A stretch of 64,000 nucleotides of DNA from Mucilaginibacter rivuli (GCF_019391655.1 NZ_JAHXPQ010000001.1:434001-498000), one strand, 5' to 3'. Positions 34,405 through 43,650 are shown, numbered from the stretch's first letter. Notes: generated by a model not told the origin, from the letters alone. Numbers and translations: made by a program.

Positions 34405-36900
34405 ATGAAAAAGAAAAGCCAATTACTTTTATCCTTTTTAATTTTAGTTTCGGCCTGTAAAGTATACGGGCAAGCTATTTCTGTTAGCCCGGCAGCAGCC
34501 GTAAAACTAACAGATTTTAGTCTGGTAGGTAATAAAACAGCCGCGCCAATAGTAATTGACGATGCTGATCACCAATCAGTAAAAATTGCTGCTGGTTTAT
34601 TTGCACAGGATGTTAAGCGTGTTACCGGCATATTGCCGCAGGTAGGCCCTCTTGGTACCGCTAAACCGGATATGGTAATAGCCGGAACAATTGGCAAAAG
34701 CACCCTTATCGATAAACTCATTGCCCAGGGCAAGATCGCTTCGGTAGATAAAATAAAAGGAAAGTGGGAAGCCTCATTATGGCAGGTGGTTGCTAACCCT
34801 GTTGCGGGTGTTAAAAAAGCACTGGTAATTGTGGGCAGCGACAGGCGCGGAACCGCGTATGGCTTAATGCAGCTGTCAAAAAAAATAGGCGTGTCGCCCT
34901 GGTACTGGTGGGCCGATGTGCCGGTAAAACAGCAAACCGCCCTTACCTTAAACGTAGCCCAACCTACCTGGGATGCCCCCGCTGTAAAATACCGAGGTAT
35001 ATTTATTAATGATGAAGATTGGGGCATTAACCAGTGGGCGCGCAAAACATTCGAAAAGGAGTTTGGTGCCGGTGTTGGCCCTAAAACCTACGAAAAAGTT
35101 TTTGAACTGATGTTACGTTTAAGGCTCAATTATATTTGGCCGGCCATGCATGAGGTATCAAAAGAGTTTGGCGATACCCCCGAAAATGCTGAATTGGCCG
35201 ACCGCTACGGTATAGTTGCCGGTTCATCGCATTGCGAACCTATGTTGTATAACAATGTACATTGGGATAGCAAACTTAAAGGCGGCTGGAACTACAGCAC
35301 CAATAAAGACAGCGTTTATAAATACTGGAAACAAACAACTTTAGACCGGAAAGATAAAGAGGCGGTATGGACGGTAGGTATCCGAGGCATACATGACAGG
35401 GGGATGGAAACGCCTCCCGGCGGTATTCCCGACCGAATTAACCTGATGGAGCATATACTTAAAGATCAGCGCGACCTGATAAATAACTATGTAACCAAAC
35501 AATACGGCCCTGTAGCGCAATGCTTTGTACCTTACAAAGAAGTTTTAACACTGTACGATGCCGGGTTAAAAGTACCAGAAGATGTAACGTTGATGTGGGT
35601 AGATGATAACTTTGGCTACATCCGCAGGTTCTCTAACCCCGATGAGCGTAAGCGTGCGGGTGGTAGCGGGGTTTACTGGCACCTTTCTTATTACGGTCAG
35701 CCGCACTCATACACCTGGATAAATACCACGGCTCCGGCGTTAATATGGGAAGAGTTGCATAAAGCCTGGGAAAACCAGGCACGTTCCATGTGGGTGATAA
35801 ACGTGGGCGATATTAAACCGATGGAAACAGGTATTGATTATTTTTCGCGCCTGGCCTGGGATCCGGAAGCGCAACACAACGATACGCAGCCACAATTCTT
35901 AAAGTCGTTCCTTGAGGATAATTTTAATGCTGAGTTAGGGAAGCCTCTTAACCAGTTATTGACCGATTTTTACCGTTTGGGAACAACCAGGAAACCTGAG
36001 TTGATGAACCGTGAATGGGCGCTTACACTTAGCGACCAAAATGCCCGTCAGTTACAGTCGGAATACGAAAACATATTACAACAGGATCGTACCATCTCGG
36101 CCAGGGTTCCCGCCGCAAGTACCGATGCCTATACCGAACTGGTAGGTTTCCCGGCAAGGGTATTGGCCGCAACCGGTTTGATATTTATGAACGACAGGAG
36201 CAAAGTACTTGGTGCCGACTCAATAACGGCTAACGTTGAAATAGAAAAATTAAAGCATTACCTTGAAGGTGAAGTAAGTAATTATAATACTAAAATTGCA
36301 GGTGGTAAATGGGCTTATATGATGCCCGGTTTAACCACAGGTAAATTTTTAATGGCCTGGAACAGCCAGGTTGCCTGGCCGTGGGGCGAAAAAAAACAAC
36401 CCGATGCCATAAATAAAACGATAGATTCGTATATCATCCGCAAAGCATCATCTGCCGATGGGCGTACAGTATCAGGGCCGGCCCAGTGGACAGCTATACC
36501 CGGTTTGGGCAATTCCGGCGAAGCCATGGCCTTACAACCGGCCAGCCTGTCATCATCATGGAAACCGGGCGATCAGTCTGCCCCTACGCTAACCTATAAT
36601 TTTAAGGCTAACGGTAAACCAACGCAGGCACTAATTGATTTTATGCCAACTTTCAGGCTCTATCCCGGGATGCAATTACGTGTAGCCATTGCTATTGACG
36701 GTAAATTATTGAGTACTGTAGAAGTGCCCGGATCTAACGGAAAAGAAGATGAAAAAGGGCCAAACCGCAACCAGGGCATCCGTAATAATTATGTGAGGAG
36801 TGTTATTGACTTGTCGGCTATGAGTGCAGGCGATCATAAATTATCCATTATGGCTGTAGATCCCGGGGTGGTTATAGATAGGGTTTCTTTTTCAAACTGA
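34405..36900 (+). CDS. GH115 family glucuronidase, divergent paralogue
   Basis: 831 aa, exported (signal SACKVYGQ). It has the family landmarks of GH115 alpha-glucuronidases: GSDRRGTAYGLMQLSKKIG, SPWYWWADVPVK, KYRGIFINDED and WVINVGDIKPME, plus a C-terminal beta domain. GH115 enzymes remove (4-O-methyl)glucuronic acid from xylan or related acids from arabinogalactan. Several active-site-region segments differ from the paralogue at 48478: GSSHCEPMLYNN instead of GTSHHEPMDRAQ, and GIHDRGMETPPG instead of GMRGDGDKPMTEG. It may therefore have a different substrate. It stands alone, 190 bp after arr and 11.6 kb from the xylan locus. Confidence 0.88.
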   Translation: MKKKSQLLLSFLILVSACKVYGQAISVSPAAAVKLTDFSLVGNKTAAPIVIDDADHQSVKIAAGLFAQDVKRVTGILPQVGPLGTAKPDMVIAGTIGKSTLIDKLIAQGKIASVDKIKGKWEASLWQVVANPVAGVKKALVIVGSDRRGTAYGLMQLSKKIGVSPWYWWADVPVKQQTALTLNVAQPTWDAPAVKYRGIFINDEDWGINQWARKTFEKEFGAGVGPKTYEKVFELMLRLRLNYIWPAMHEVSKEFGDTPENAELADRYGIVAGSSHCEPMLYNNVHWDSKLKGGWNYSTNKDSVYKYWKQTTLDRKDKEAVWTVGIRGIHDRGMETPPGGIPDRINLMEHILKDQRDLINNYVTKQYGPVAQCFVPYKEVLTLYDAGLKVPEDVTLMWVDDNFGYIRRFSNPDERKRAGGSGVYWHLSYYGQPHSYTWINTTAPALIWEELHKAWENQARSMWVINVGDIKPMETGIDYFSRLAWDPEAQHNDTQPQFLKSFLEDNFNAELGKPLNQLLTDFYRLGTTRKPELMNREWALTLSDQNARQLQSEYENILQQDRTISARVPAASTDAYTELVGFPARVLAATGLIFMNDRSKVLGADSITANVEIEKLKHYLEGEVSNYNTKIAGGKWAYMMPGLTTGKFLMAWNSQVAWPWGEKKQPDAINKTIDSYIIRKASSADGRTVSGPAQWTAIPGLGNSGEAMALQPASLSSSWKPGDQSAPTLTYNFKANGKPTQALIDFMPTFRLYPGMQLRVAIAIDGKLLSTVEVPGSNGKEDEKGPNRNQGIRNNYVRSVIDLSAMSAGDHKLSIMAVDPGVVIDRVSFSN

Positions 36901-36912
36901 TAAAATATTTAG

Positions 36913-37032
36913 ACCTATGGAAAGTTTGTCCATATTATGGATATTGAAGGCAACAAAATAGAACTATGGGAACCTAATGATATTGAATATGAAAAGTTAG
37001 GTGTAAAAATGGGCAGCAAAACCACTAAATAA
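36913..37032 (+). pseudogene. C-terminal fragment of a VOC (glyoxalase) family gene
   Basis: A 39-residue reading frame, TYGKFVHIMDIEGNKIELWE and onward (PNDIEYEKLG...), ends at a TAA at 37032. This matches the conserved C-terminus of VOC metalloproteins (FVHIMDPEGNKIELWEP type), including the metal-ligand Glu. An in-frame stop lies at 36910 and the preceding sequence is the GH115 gene, so the N-terminal two-thirds are missing. A 5'-deleted remnant, probably left by a rearrangement that placed GH115 here. Confidence 0.7.
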
Positions 37033-37104
37033 ATAGTAATCAGGCTGCCCGCGCTACTGCAAGTATTTATCAGCAAAAACCGGTATCAACAGGTTTTAGT
37101 TATA

Positions 37105-37716
37105 TTATTTTTCATATTTCCAAAACCGGGCTTTGCCTTCTGCTATCCATGCTATGGCTTCTTCCATTCTTTTTTGGCGGGTAGCATCTGTTTTGGCATC
37201 AGTTATCCAAATAATATAATCTTTGCGAAACGAGTCTGATTTATTTTCAAAAACCTCTTTCGCGATAGGGTTAGCGGCTAACTTTTCCGAAAAGTAGTCA
37301 GGCATTTCAAGCACTTTTGGCTTATCAGTTTTTTGGACAATTACTTTTATCCCTTTCTCATTCAAAACCATCGCTTCTTTTATCAATGCTATAAATTCGT
37401 CATCTGCCGGCAGATCAGAAAGGTTGGTAACCTTACCTAAAAATCGTTTTATTGGTTTCAATGCCTTACTTTCTTTCAACCGGGCATCATTCATTAACTC
37501 AGCCTTTAAAAAGGTAAAAGAGCAGTGGTTTGCGTAAGCAGCTATCACACACATAAAATCGCCTTTATAATCAAAATGCGGAAACCCCCATTTAATGGCC
37601 TCGTCCACATCAGGGCAGGTATTATGAATGAGCTGCCGCCAGTGTGCTAAAATTGGTTTTGCAAAAGCCGCCGCTTTGTCAATATATACATCAACTGTTG
37701 GATTGAACTTTGTCAT
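37105..37716 (-). CDS. YdeI/DUF1801 family protein
   Basis: 203 aa cytosolic protein. The N-terminal DUF1801 domain (about 1-120) carries CPDVDEAIKWGFPHFDYKG. The C-terminal YdeI-type extension (about 130-203) has AAKVAFENKSDSFRKDYI-like residues and TRQKRMEEAIAWIAEGK. Family biochemistry is poorly known; YdeI relatives are linked to stress and peptide resistance. It is last in a four-gene run (ArsR, SRPBCC, DoxX, DUF1801) on the minus strand, 12 bp after DoxX. Confidence 0.85.
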   Translation of the reverse strand: MTKFNPTVDVYIDKAAAFAKPILAHWRQLIHNTCPDVDEAIKWGFPHFDYKGDFMCVIAAYANHCSFTFLKAELMNDARLKESKALKPIKRFLGKVTNLSDLPADDEFIALIKEAMVLNEKGIKVIVQKTDKPKVLEMPDYFSEKLAANPIAKEVFENKSDSFRKDYIIWITDAKTDATRQKRMEEAIAWIAEGKARFWKYEK

Positions 37717-37728
37717 CGCTGCGGTGAT

Positions 37729-38106
37729 TTATTGAATCATGGGTAAATATTTTTGCCTGTTTTCATAGATCACCCAAAGGTTGATGGCAAGTAAGGCCAG
37801 TGCAACGGGTAAACCTGAGGGCATTGCAGCGTAGTTTGTCAGCAGGATACCTATCATAACCGGAAAAATCACTATTGCACCTAAAGCTCGTGTTTTGGGA
37901 ATGATAAAAAGTAGGCCCCCTATAATTTCGGCAACACCCGTTAATGGCATTAGCCAGCTTATCTCCATAAAAGCGGCGCCCATTTTTTGCATTTTTTCGG
38001 GCATATCTTTGGGAGCAGGCATATAATTCACAAATTTATTGAGGCCTGCATTAATAAACATCAAACCAAAAAGAAGGCTTAATATAAATAGCACTTTCTG
38101 TTTCAT
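37729..38106 (-). CDS. DoxX family membrane protein
   Basis: 125 aa with four membrane helices. Family marks are GLNKFVNYMPAP after helix 1 and LTGVAEIIGGLLFIIPKTRALGA. DoxX-like proteins of this size often accompany SRPBCC proteins and ArsR regulators in Bacteroidota; their role is unknown (possibly redox or quinone related). It starts 6 bp after the SRPBCC stop. Confidence 0.87.
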   Translation of the reverse strand: MKQKVLFILSLLFGLMFINAGLNKFVNYMPAPKDMPEKMQKMGAAFMEISWLMPLTGVAEIIGGLLFIIPKTRALGAIVIFPVMIGILLTNYAAMPSGLPVALALLAINLWVIYENRQKYLPMIQ

Positions 38107-38112
38107 AATAAT

Positions 38113-38616
38113 TTATTTGTTAAGGGTTAATAATAATTCGTCTAATCTTTCTAAAGTCGAAGTCATTCCTTCCTGCATGCCCATTTGGATAACCGTTTCC
38201 AGATCGCTCAGCGATTTGTAGGTAACAACCGTTTGTACAACAGCATTATCACCCAGATCTGTAAAGGTTACATCCCAATTAGCACGTGGCAGCTCCGGAT
38301 CGATCTCTCCTTCGTTATTGCAAAACGCATCCATGGCTGTATAGCTGTCTATAGGTTGAATAGCAAGGTAATCCAGGCGTGCCCAATATTCCGTGCCGTT
38401 TGGCTCAACCATGGCATAGATCCAGCGCCCTCCGGCACGGAAGTCCATCTCCTTGGTTTTAGTAGTGAGTGGTTTGGGTGCAAACCATCGGTCGAGTAAT
38501 TCACTTTTGGTGTGAGCATCCCATACCAGTTGGCGGCCGGCCCTAAACTCCCGTTTAATGGTCAATGTGTTTTTTGCCTTGTCTGTTACAAATTCGAATT
38601 GTAGGTTGTTTTTCAT
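38113..38616 (-). CDS. SRPBCC (AHSA1/START-like) protein
   Basis: 167 aa. A single hydrophobic-pocket domain with AHSA1-type signatures: IKREFRAGRQLVWDAHT, LLDRWFAPKPLT, and a C-terminal helix with GMQEGMTSTLERLDELL. Such proteins bind small lipophilic ligands or assist Hsp90-like chaperones; the ligand here is unknown. Start overlaps the ArsR stop by 4 bp, so expression is coupled to the regulator. Confidence 0.88.
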   Translation of the reverse strand: MKNNLQFEFVTDKAKNTLTIKREFRAGRQLVWDAHTKSELLDRWFAPKPLTTKTKEMDFRAGGRWIYAMVEPNGTEYWARLDYLAIQPIDSYTAMDAFCNNEGEIDPELPRANWDVTFTDLGDNAVVQTVVTYKSLSDLETVIQMGMQEGMTSTLERLDELLLTLNK

Positions 38617-38936
38617 TGGTCTTGTATATGCTGTATAGTTAATAGTAAATCATCAAGTTGGTCATAACGGTTTTCCCATATCTTTCTAAACTGCGCTATC
38701 CATTTATCTATTTCTTTTATTTTATCTACTTCCAGTTGATAATAGATCTCGCGACCCCGGTGTTCCTGTTTCACTAACTGGCATTCGGTTAGTACCCTCA
38801 AATGCTTTGAAATGGTTTGCCTGGTGGAGTCAAAATGTTCTGAAAGGGCATTTGGTGTCATAGCTTGTATTGCGATGAGTGCAATAATTGCCCGTCTGGT
38901 GGGGTCTGCAATGGCTTGGAAAACGTCTCGTCTCAT
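38613..38936 (-). CDS. ArsR-family winged-helix repressor
   Basis: 107 aa with the ArsR fold: FQAIADPTRRAIIALIA, then ALSEHFDSTRQTISKHLRVLTECQLV (recognition helix) and REIYYQLE wing. The metal-binding CxC of true ArsR/SmtB sensors is absent, so it belongs to the non-metal subgroup that typically controls adjacent SRPBCC genes. First gene of the four-gene operon and likely its repressor. Confidence 0.9.
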   Translation of the reverse strand: MRRDVFQAIADPTRRAIIALIAIQAMTPNALSEHFDSTRQTISKHLRVLTECQLVKQEHRGREIYYQLEVDKIKEIDKWIAQFRKIWENRYDQLDDLLLTIQHIQDQ

Positions 38937-39162
38937 TTGTTGATCCTGTTATGAAGCTAATCGGTTGCAAATATATATGCAGCCAATTGGATGCGCAAAT
39001 TTATTTTTTATTTTATGGATCCCGAGGGCGCCATTGGCTCCTGCCCGTGATGTTAATAAAAGCTTTATTTTGTTTGAATGCTGATACGCTCGTTGTAAAC
39101 AAAAACAAAATTTTTGTGTGTTGAATTTTGTAGATTAGTACTGCTTAAACGCCAGCTACAAT

Positions 39163-40146
39163 ATGAAAAAGGTATTACTTTTTATCGTATTCTTCTACAG
39201 CGGTTTTTTAATGGCGCAATCGCCCTTGCTGGTTGCTGTTCAACAACAGTACGATTCGGTAGTTGTTTTTGATCTGGTGAGTAAGCAAAAGCGGGTATCG
39301 GCAAAGGTTGGTTTTAAGCCACATGAGGTTACTTATGATGCGGTTACAAAAAAGTGCTTTATCAGTAATTTTGGGCTGGAAGATTACGATCTGAAAATAG
39401 GTAAAACAGGGAATACCATTTCTGTTTTCGATCCTTTTACCGGAGAAATATTAAAACCGTTATATACTGCTGCAGACACCTCCGTTCATAACGGCCCGCA
39501 TGGGATAAAAGTTAGGCCGGGCAAACATCGCGAGCTTTTTGTGAATACCGAAATAGGTGGCGATGCGATGATGGTGTATGATATCAATAATTATGCAGTG
39601 AAAAGAAGTTTTGCTTTGCCGCAGGGAACGCACAATTTTATTTTTTCAACAAATGGCGATAGTTTGTGGGTAATGTCGGGCCTTAATGGGGTTTACCGTA
39701 TCAATACTGAAAATGGTGCGGTTTTAAGCCATGTGGTCCTTCCATCAGCAACAAGGGGCGTATTGGCGGCAAAACAATGGTTGGTAGCATCATGCAAAAA
39801 CGAAGTATTTCTGCTCTCTAAAAAAGATCTCAGCATAGTAAAACACTTTGGTAACCTGCAACTAAAAACCGGGCTGATCACTTATTCGAATATCACTAAC
39901 GATCAAAAATACATACTTGCACCCGCGCCCTTGGATAGCGTTGTTTTGGTAATAGCTGTGAGTAACGGGCAGGTAGTTCATCGGCTGCAAACCGGCAATA
40001 CGCCCTTAAATGTACAGGTGGACGGAACGAAAGCCTATGTAACGCATGCTTATGATGACTATATTGCAACTATAGATCTAAGTAATTTTACTTTCACCAG
40101 GTATTTAAAAGCATATGGTACAAACGGGCTTGTGCTGGCAAAATGA
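39163..40146 (+). CDS. YncE-like secreted beta-propeller protein
   Basis: 327 aa with a signal peptide (FFYSGFLMAQ). Repeated propeller blades carry YncE-type phrases: VGFKPHEVTYDAVTKKCFISN, HNGPHGIKVRPG and VQVDGTKAYVTHAYDDYIATIDL. Such seven-bladed proteins bind ligands or DNA in the periplasm; no catalytic site is evident. It converges on the nuclease-like gene (7-bp gap) and is otherwise alone. Confidence 0.82.
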   Translation: MKKVLLFIVFFYSGFLMAQSPLLVAVQQQYDSVVVFDLVSKQKRVSAKVGFKPHEVTYDAVTKKCFISNFGLEDYDLKIGKTGNTISVFDPFTGEILKPLYTAADTSVHNGPHGIKVRPGKHRELFVNTEIGGDAMMVYDINNYAVKRSFALPQGTHNFIFSTNGDSLWVMSGLNGVYRINTENGAVLSHVVLPSATRGVLAAKQWLVASCKNEVFLLSKKDLSIVKHFGNLQLKTGLITYSNITNDQKYILAPAPLDSVVLVIAVSNGQVVHRLQTGNTPLNVQVDGTKAYVTHAYDDYIATIDLSNFTFTRYLKAYGTNGLVLAK

Positions 40147-40153
40147 TCTCATA

Positions 40154-41620
40154 CTATTTTTTCTTTACTTTTTTGGTTTTGTCTAATTTCCAGGGATTAA
40201 CACCGCTGCTTTTATAAGTTTGGTAGGCTACCAGCAGTGCTACTATAGCAGGTACACTCCATGCGTAGTTCAACATTAATTGCTCAACACTTATACCAAT
40301 ACTACCGGCATAGCTATTTAATAATGAAACAGCTTGTTTACTGCCAAGCCCTAAGCCAGTGGCAATGCCGGCTAAAAGCGTAGTTTTCGCGGCAGTCCAA
40401 ACATCTCTTTTATCAGCAAAATTAACTGTTTTACCGGTGGCGGTTTTTATAAAATATTCATTCTGGATATCGCCGGTATGCATCTGTTCAATGTACTCGT
40501 TCAATACCTCTATGCGCTTGCCGCTTGTTTTGTCATATATCCATAATTTACACCAAAGGCCCTGCGGAACGTAACTTTCGGCTGCTGCTACTTTTGCGGC
40601 ATCCTGGTCACCAAAATAATTTAATGCATTTAAAATGTACCTCGGCAACTCAAACGGGCGCCCGTACTGTGGTATAACCTGGTAACAAACAATATCTTTT
40701 TTTGAATTTGTATGGTCTTTTACTGTTTCTTCAACCTTTTTTAAATGGCCTTCGGTACTGTGGTTATTAGTACGTTGTGTTAAAGGCGTTAAATTTGACC
40801 AGGTATCGCCGGGGCCATGTATATTATCGTTTAATAAGTGGCCCCTTACATAATAGCTTGATGCACCACCGGCATTTTGCATCCTTTTTAACAAAATATT
40901 CCATGTGGCATTGCTTACACTTGGGCCGCTGCCCGCATCGCCCTTAACGGTTAAAGGGTCGGCCAGCATATATGTGCCAAAGCCTGCACTGGTAAGGGGG
41001 CCATACGTAATATTGGTTTTATCATCATCTTTGGGTTTAGCCCTTACCATATCCCTTAAGGTGGTGTACGAGCCTAATACACCCCATATGGCCCAATCTG
41101 TTACCACATTACCAACGGCTTGTTCTAATATCCAGAAAGGTGGTGAGGCTACCAACCCGATTTTTGGTTTGCCTTTTTCTGTTGAATCTATCAAAATATC
41201 ATCCAGGAAGAATTTGCTTTTAGCTTCCGTGAGCACCATAAATATCTGTTCGGGCTCAGCCATTTCTAAGCCTTGCAATGCTCCATCCAACCATTGTTTT
41301 GCGGCTATTTTTTTCTCGCCAGGTAAAGACTTTTCAGTTATTTCGGTAGGAGGGGTAGCACCGGGTGCCTGGGTTTTTTGTTCGCTATTAGTGGCTGTTG
41401 GTAGTTGTTCTTGCCCTGATGGCTGTTCTGTTTCGGTTTTGTTTTGTATTACGGGTACCGCGGGCATAGTTTTGCCCCTGCTGCTATGTTGCTGACCTAA
41501 GCTTTGCTTTTTTTGAAAAACGGATATTGCAGGGAGCCGCATAGCGCCTGCAGAATCAGTTTGATTTGCTATCGCTCTTGTTGGATTGACCTGTACATTT
41601 TTGGCAAGAGTGTTTTCCAT
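40154..41620 (-). CDS. Nuclease-like protein with disordered leader; possible injection-system cargo
   Basis: 488 aa. Residues 1-100 are disordered and carry two related motifs, MRLPAISVFQKK (27-38) and TMPAVPVIQNK (51-61). The central domain has YYVRGHLLNDN with His261 and then NLTPLTQRTNNH followed by a conserved Glu (VEE), which matches the RGH/N/N/E layout of DNA/RNA non-specific (beta-beta-alpha-metal) endonucleases. The C-terminal 100 residues hold two hydrophobic helices and a basic KKVKKK tail. No signal peptide is present. Related leader-plus-nuclease proteins occur as cargo of extracellular contractile injection systems; none of the sheath or tube genes lie in this window. Function is inferred. 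Confidence 0.55.
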   Translation of the reverse strand: MENTLAKNVQVNPTRAIANQTDSAGAMRLPAISVFQKKQSLGQQHSSRGKTMPAVPVIQNKTETEQPSGQEQLPTATNSEQKTQAPGATPPTEITEKSLPGEKKIAAKQWLDGALQGLEMAEPEQIFMVLTEAKSKFFLDDILIDSTEKGKPKIGLVASPPFWILEQAVGNVVTDWAIWGVLGSYTTLRDMVRAKPKDDDKTNITYGPLTSAGFGTYMLADPLTVKGDAGSGPSVSNATWNILLKRMQNAGGASSYYVRGHLLNDNIHGPGDTWSNLTPLTQRTNNHSTEGHLKKVEETVKDHTNSKKDIVCYQVIPQYGRPFELPRYILNALNYFGDQDAAKVAAAESYVPQGLWCKLWIYDKTSGKRIEVLNEYIEQMHTGDIQNEYFIKTATGKTVNFADKRDVWTAAKTTLLAGIATGLGLGSKQAVSLLNSYAGSIGISVEQLMLNYAWSVPAIVALLVAYQTYKSSGVNPWKLDKTKKVKKK

Positions 41621-41883
41621 TTATTGCCTCCTTAGTATAAAAATAGTTTATTTTATGCTAACCATAAAGGTGTTTTTTCAAATACCATCGAAATGTTGTA
41701 TATTGTAGGTAAGGATAAAGGAGCAATAACATGTGGAGAACAGGATGTATATTGTTGTTTGTAATAGCCAATTTACCACCTGTTTTTAATGATTGATTGA
41801 CTGATCGAAAGCTTTTCAAAATCTATAAAATCAACTTCCTCATTAAGCATCATTTTTACCTTACGGTTTATCATAACTTAATC

Positions 41884-41891
41884 TATCTTTG
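41884..41891 (+). promoter_or_regulatory. -7 element of the efp promoter
   Basis: TATCTTTG fits the Bacteroidota -7 consensus TAnnTTTG and lies 26 bp before the efp start. A -33 element is not sharply defined in the AT-rich sequence about 20 bp upstream. Confidence 0.5.
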
Positions 41892-41917
41892 GGCACAAAA
41901 TTCAAAATCGCATTTAC

Positions 41918-42478
41918 ATGGCAAAGGCATCCGAAATTAAAGTAGGCAATATATTACGGTTTAACGGCGAACTGGTAACCGTTACAGAGGTTTTACACCG
42001 CACACCGGGCAAAGGTGGCGCATTTTACCTTGATAAGTTTCGCAACATTAAAACAGGTAAAATTGTAGAGGCCCGCCTGGGCACCGATGAGCAGGTAGAG
42101 ATATGCCGCGTTGAAACCAACGATTTTCAATACTTGTATGAGGATGGAGATGCTATGGTGATTATGGATAATACGAATTACGAGCAGCATAATATCCCGA
42201 AATCATTATTCGGTCCGGCGGTTAGGTTTTTGAAAGAAGGAATGAATGTGATTGTTTCTTTTGAAAGCGAAGAGCCGATAATGGCAACTGCGCCTAATTT
42301 TGTGGAACTTGAAATTACCTATACCGAACCTGCTGTTAAAGGCGATACTTCGTCGGGTGCGCTTAAAAATGCGACGACCGAAAACGGCGTTGAAATAAAA
42401 GTGCCGCTTTTTGTAAACCAGGGCGACAAAATAAAATTAGATACACGTACAGGCGAGTACGTTGAGCGTGTGAAGTAA
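41918..42478 (+). CDS. efp: Translation elongation factor P
   Basis: 186 aa, three beta-barrel domains. EF-P enters the ribosome E/P site and speeds peptide-bond formation at polyproline stretches. The domain I loop is TPGKGGAF with Lys32 at the tip, the residue that is modified or contacts the P-site tRNA in other bacteria. The C-terminal signature VPLFVNQGDKIKLDTRTGEY is intact. Full length and likely essential or near-essential. It is a core gene, which supports a chromosomal backbone here. Confidence 0.97.
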   Translation: MAKASEIKVGNILRFNGELVTVTEVLHRTPGKGGAFYLDKFRNIKTGKIVEARLGTDEQVEICRVETNDFQYLYEDGDAMVIMDNTNYEQHNIPKSLFGPAVRFLKEGMNVIVSFESEEPIMATAPNFVELEITYTEPAVKGDTSSGALKNATTENGVEIKVPLFVNQGDKIKLDTRTGEYVERVK

Positions 42479-42492
42479 TAACCATTTGGTTA

Positions 42493-43650
42493 TTACTTAT
42501 TGACTACGCACCTGAATCCGAGGTGTTCCATGCCGCTGTCTTCGGTTGTTTTCATGCGGCGCGATACCCGGTAGCCGGTGCAGTAGCTTTCGTTACACAA
42601 AAATGAGCCACCCCTAACCACTCTTTTTGGAGCAAGGGGCTCATCCGGGTCATAAGCCTTGTTGGGGCCTTTAGGGTTATTAACGCCTTTAGGGTCGAGC
42701 GAGTTATAATAGCGGCTGTCGTAATTATCGGCACACCATTCCCATACGTTACCGGCCATATCATACAGCCCATAACCATTAGCCGCGAAAGATGCTACAG
42801 GTGCTAAACCATAATAGTGATCATTCAGCGTGTTTTTATAAGGGAAGTTTCCTTCCCATGTATTGGCTTTTGGGCTACCCTCGTTTATGTTTTGGTTGCC
42901 CCAGGGGTAAATATTGTTAGTTAATTTGCCACGGGCAGCCCATTCCCATTCAGCTTCGGTAGGTAAGCGTTTGCGGGCCCATTTGCAATAAGCCAAGGCA
43001 TCGTAATAAGAAATGTGTACAACAGGGTAAGCGTCTTTGCCTGCAATAGTACTGCCCGGGCCATGCGGGTGTTTCCAGTTGGCGCCTTTTTTCCATTGCC
43101 ACCATTGGCTGTAATCATCCAACGCGACAGCTTTTTTAGAGGGCACAAATACCAATGATGCTGCAACAAGCAAACTATCAGGTGGTTTGGGTGTACCCGG
43201 AGGCTGCTGCTTTTTTAATACCTCCCAATCCGGCTTTTGCTCGGCGGTGGTTACGTAACCGGTGGCTTTTACAAATTTGGCAAATTGGGCGTTTGTAACT
43301 TCGGTAACATCTATCCAAAATCCATCAACCCTTACTTTATGCTTTGGATATTCGTCGGGCAAGGCTTGTTTGTTATCGGCACCCATCATAAATGTACCCG
43401 CGGGTATCCAAACCATATGGTCGTGTTTGGTACTATTGCTTTGTTCTGCTTCCGCGGGGTTAACATTAGCCGCTGTTTTAAAACGTGCCGGGATATTAGA
43501 TTCGCAGCAGAGTGCTGTTTTTTTTATAACAGGTATGTTTGATTCGATAGTATGCGGTACAAAAGCTTTTTTTTCGGTATGCCGGCACGAATAAATGGAA
43601 ATGCTGAATACACACAACAGGTAATACGCGGCTTTTATTTTATTGATCAT
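42493..43650 (-). CDS. Formylglycine-generating enzyme family lipoprotein
   Basis: 385 aa. A lipoprotein-type signal ends at IYSC (Cys22). The FGE/SUMF1 domain (about 75-385) includes MVWIPAGTFMMGAD, CKWARKRLPTEAEWEWAARG, NVWEWCADNY and GGSFLCNESYCTGYR. Cys352 and Cys357 match the spacing of the copper-binding catalytic pair of true FGEs, which oxidise a Cys in sulfatases to formylglycine. Many Bacteroidota SUMF1-domain lipoproteins lack these Cys residues and are structural, so their presence here suggests activity. No sulfatase lies in the window. Confidence 0.85.
   Translation of the reverse strand: MINKIKAAYYLLCVFSISIYSCRHTEKKAFVPHTIESNIPVIKKTALCCESNIPARFKTAANVNPAEAEQSNSTKHDHMVWIPAGTFMMGADNKQALPDEYPKHKVRVDGFWIDVTEVTNAQFAKFVKATGYVTTAEQKPDWEVLKKQQPPGTPKPPDSLLVAASLVFVPSKKAVALDDYSQWWQWKKGANWKHPHGPGSTIAGKDAYPVVHISYYDALAYCKWARKRLPTEAEWEWAARGKLTNNIYPWGNQNINEGSPKANTWEGNFPYKNTLNDHYYGLAPVASFAANGYGLYDMAGNVWEWCADNYDSRYYNSLDPKGVNNPKGPNKAYDPDEPLAPKRVVRGGSFLCNESYCTGYRVSRRMKTTEDSGMEHLGFRCVVNK

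Noticed and set aside
41731..41796. 21-codon frame (MWRTGCILLLF...) with a purine-rich AAGGAG upstream
   Set aside because: Too short and with no homologue recognised; Bacteroidota rarely rely on Shine-Dalgarno sites, so the match is weak evidence.
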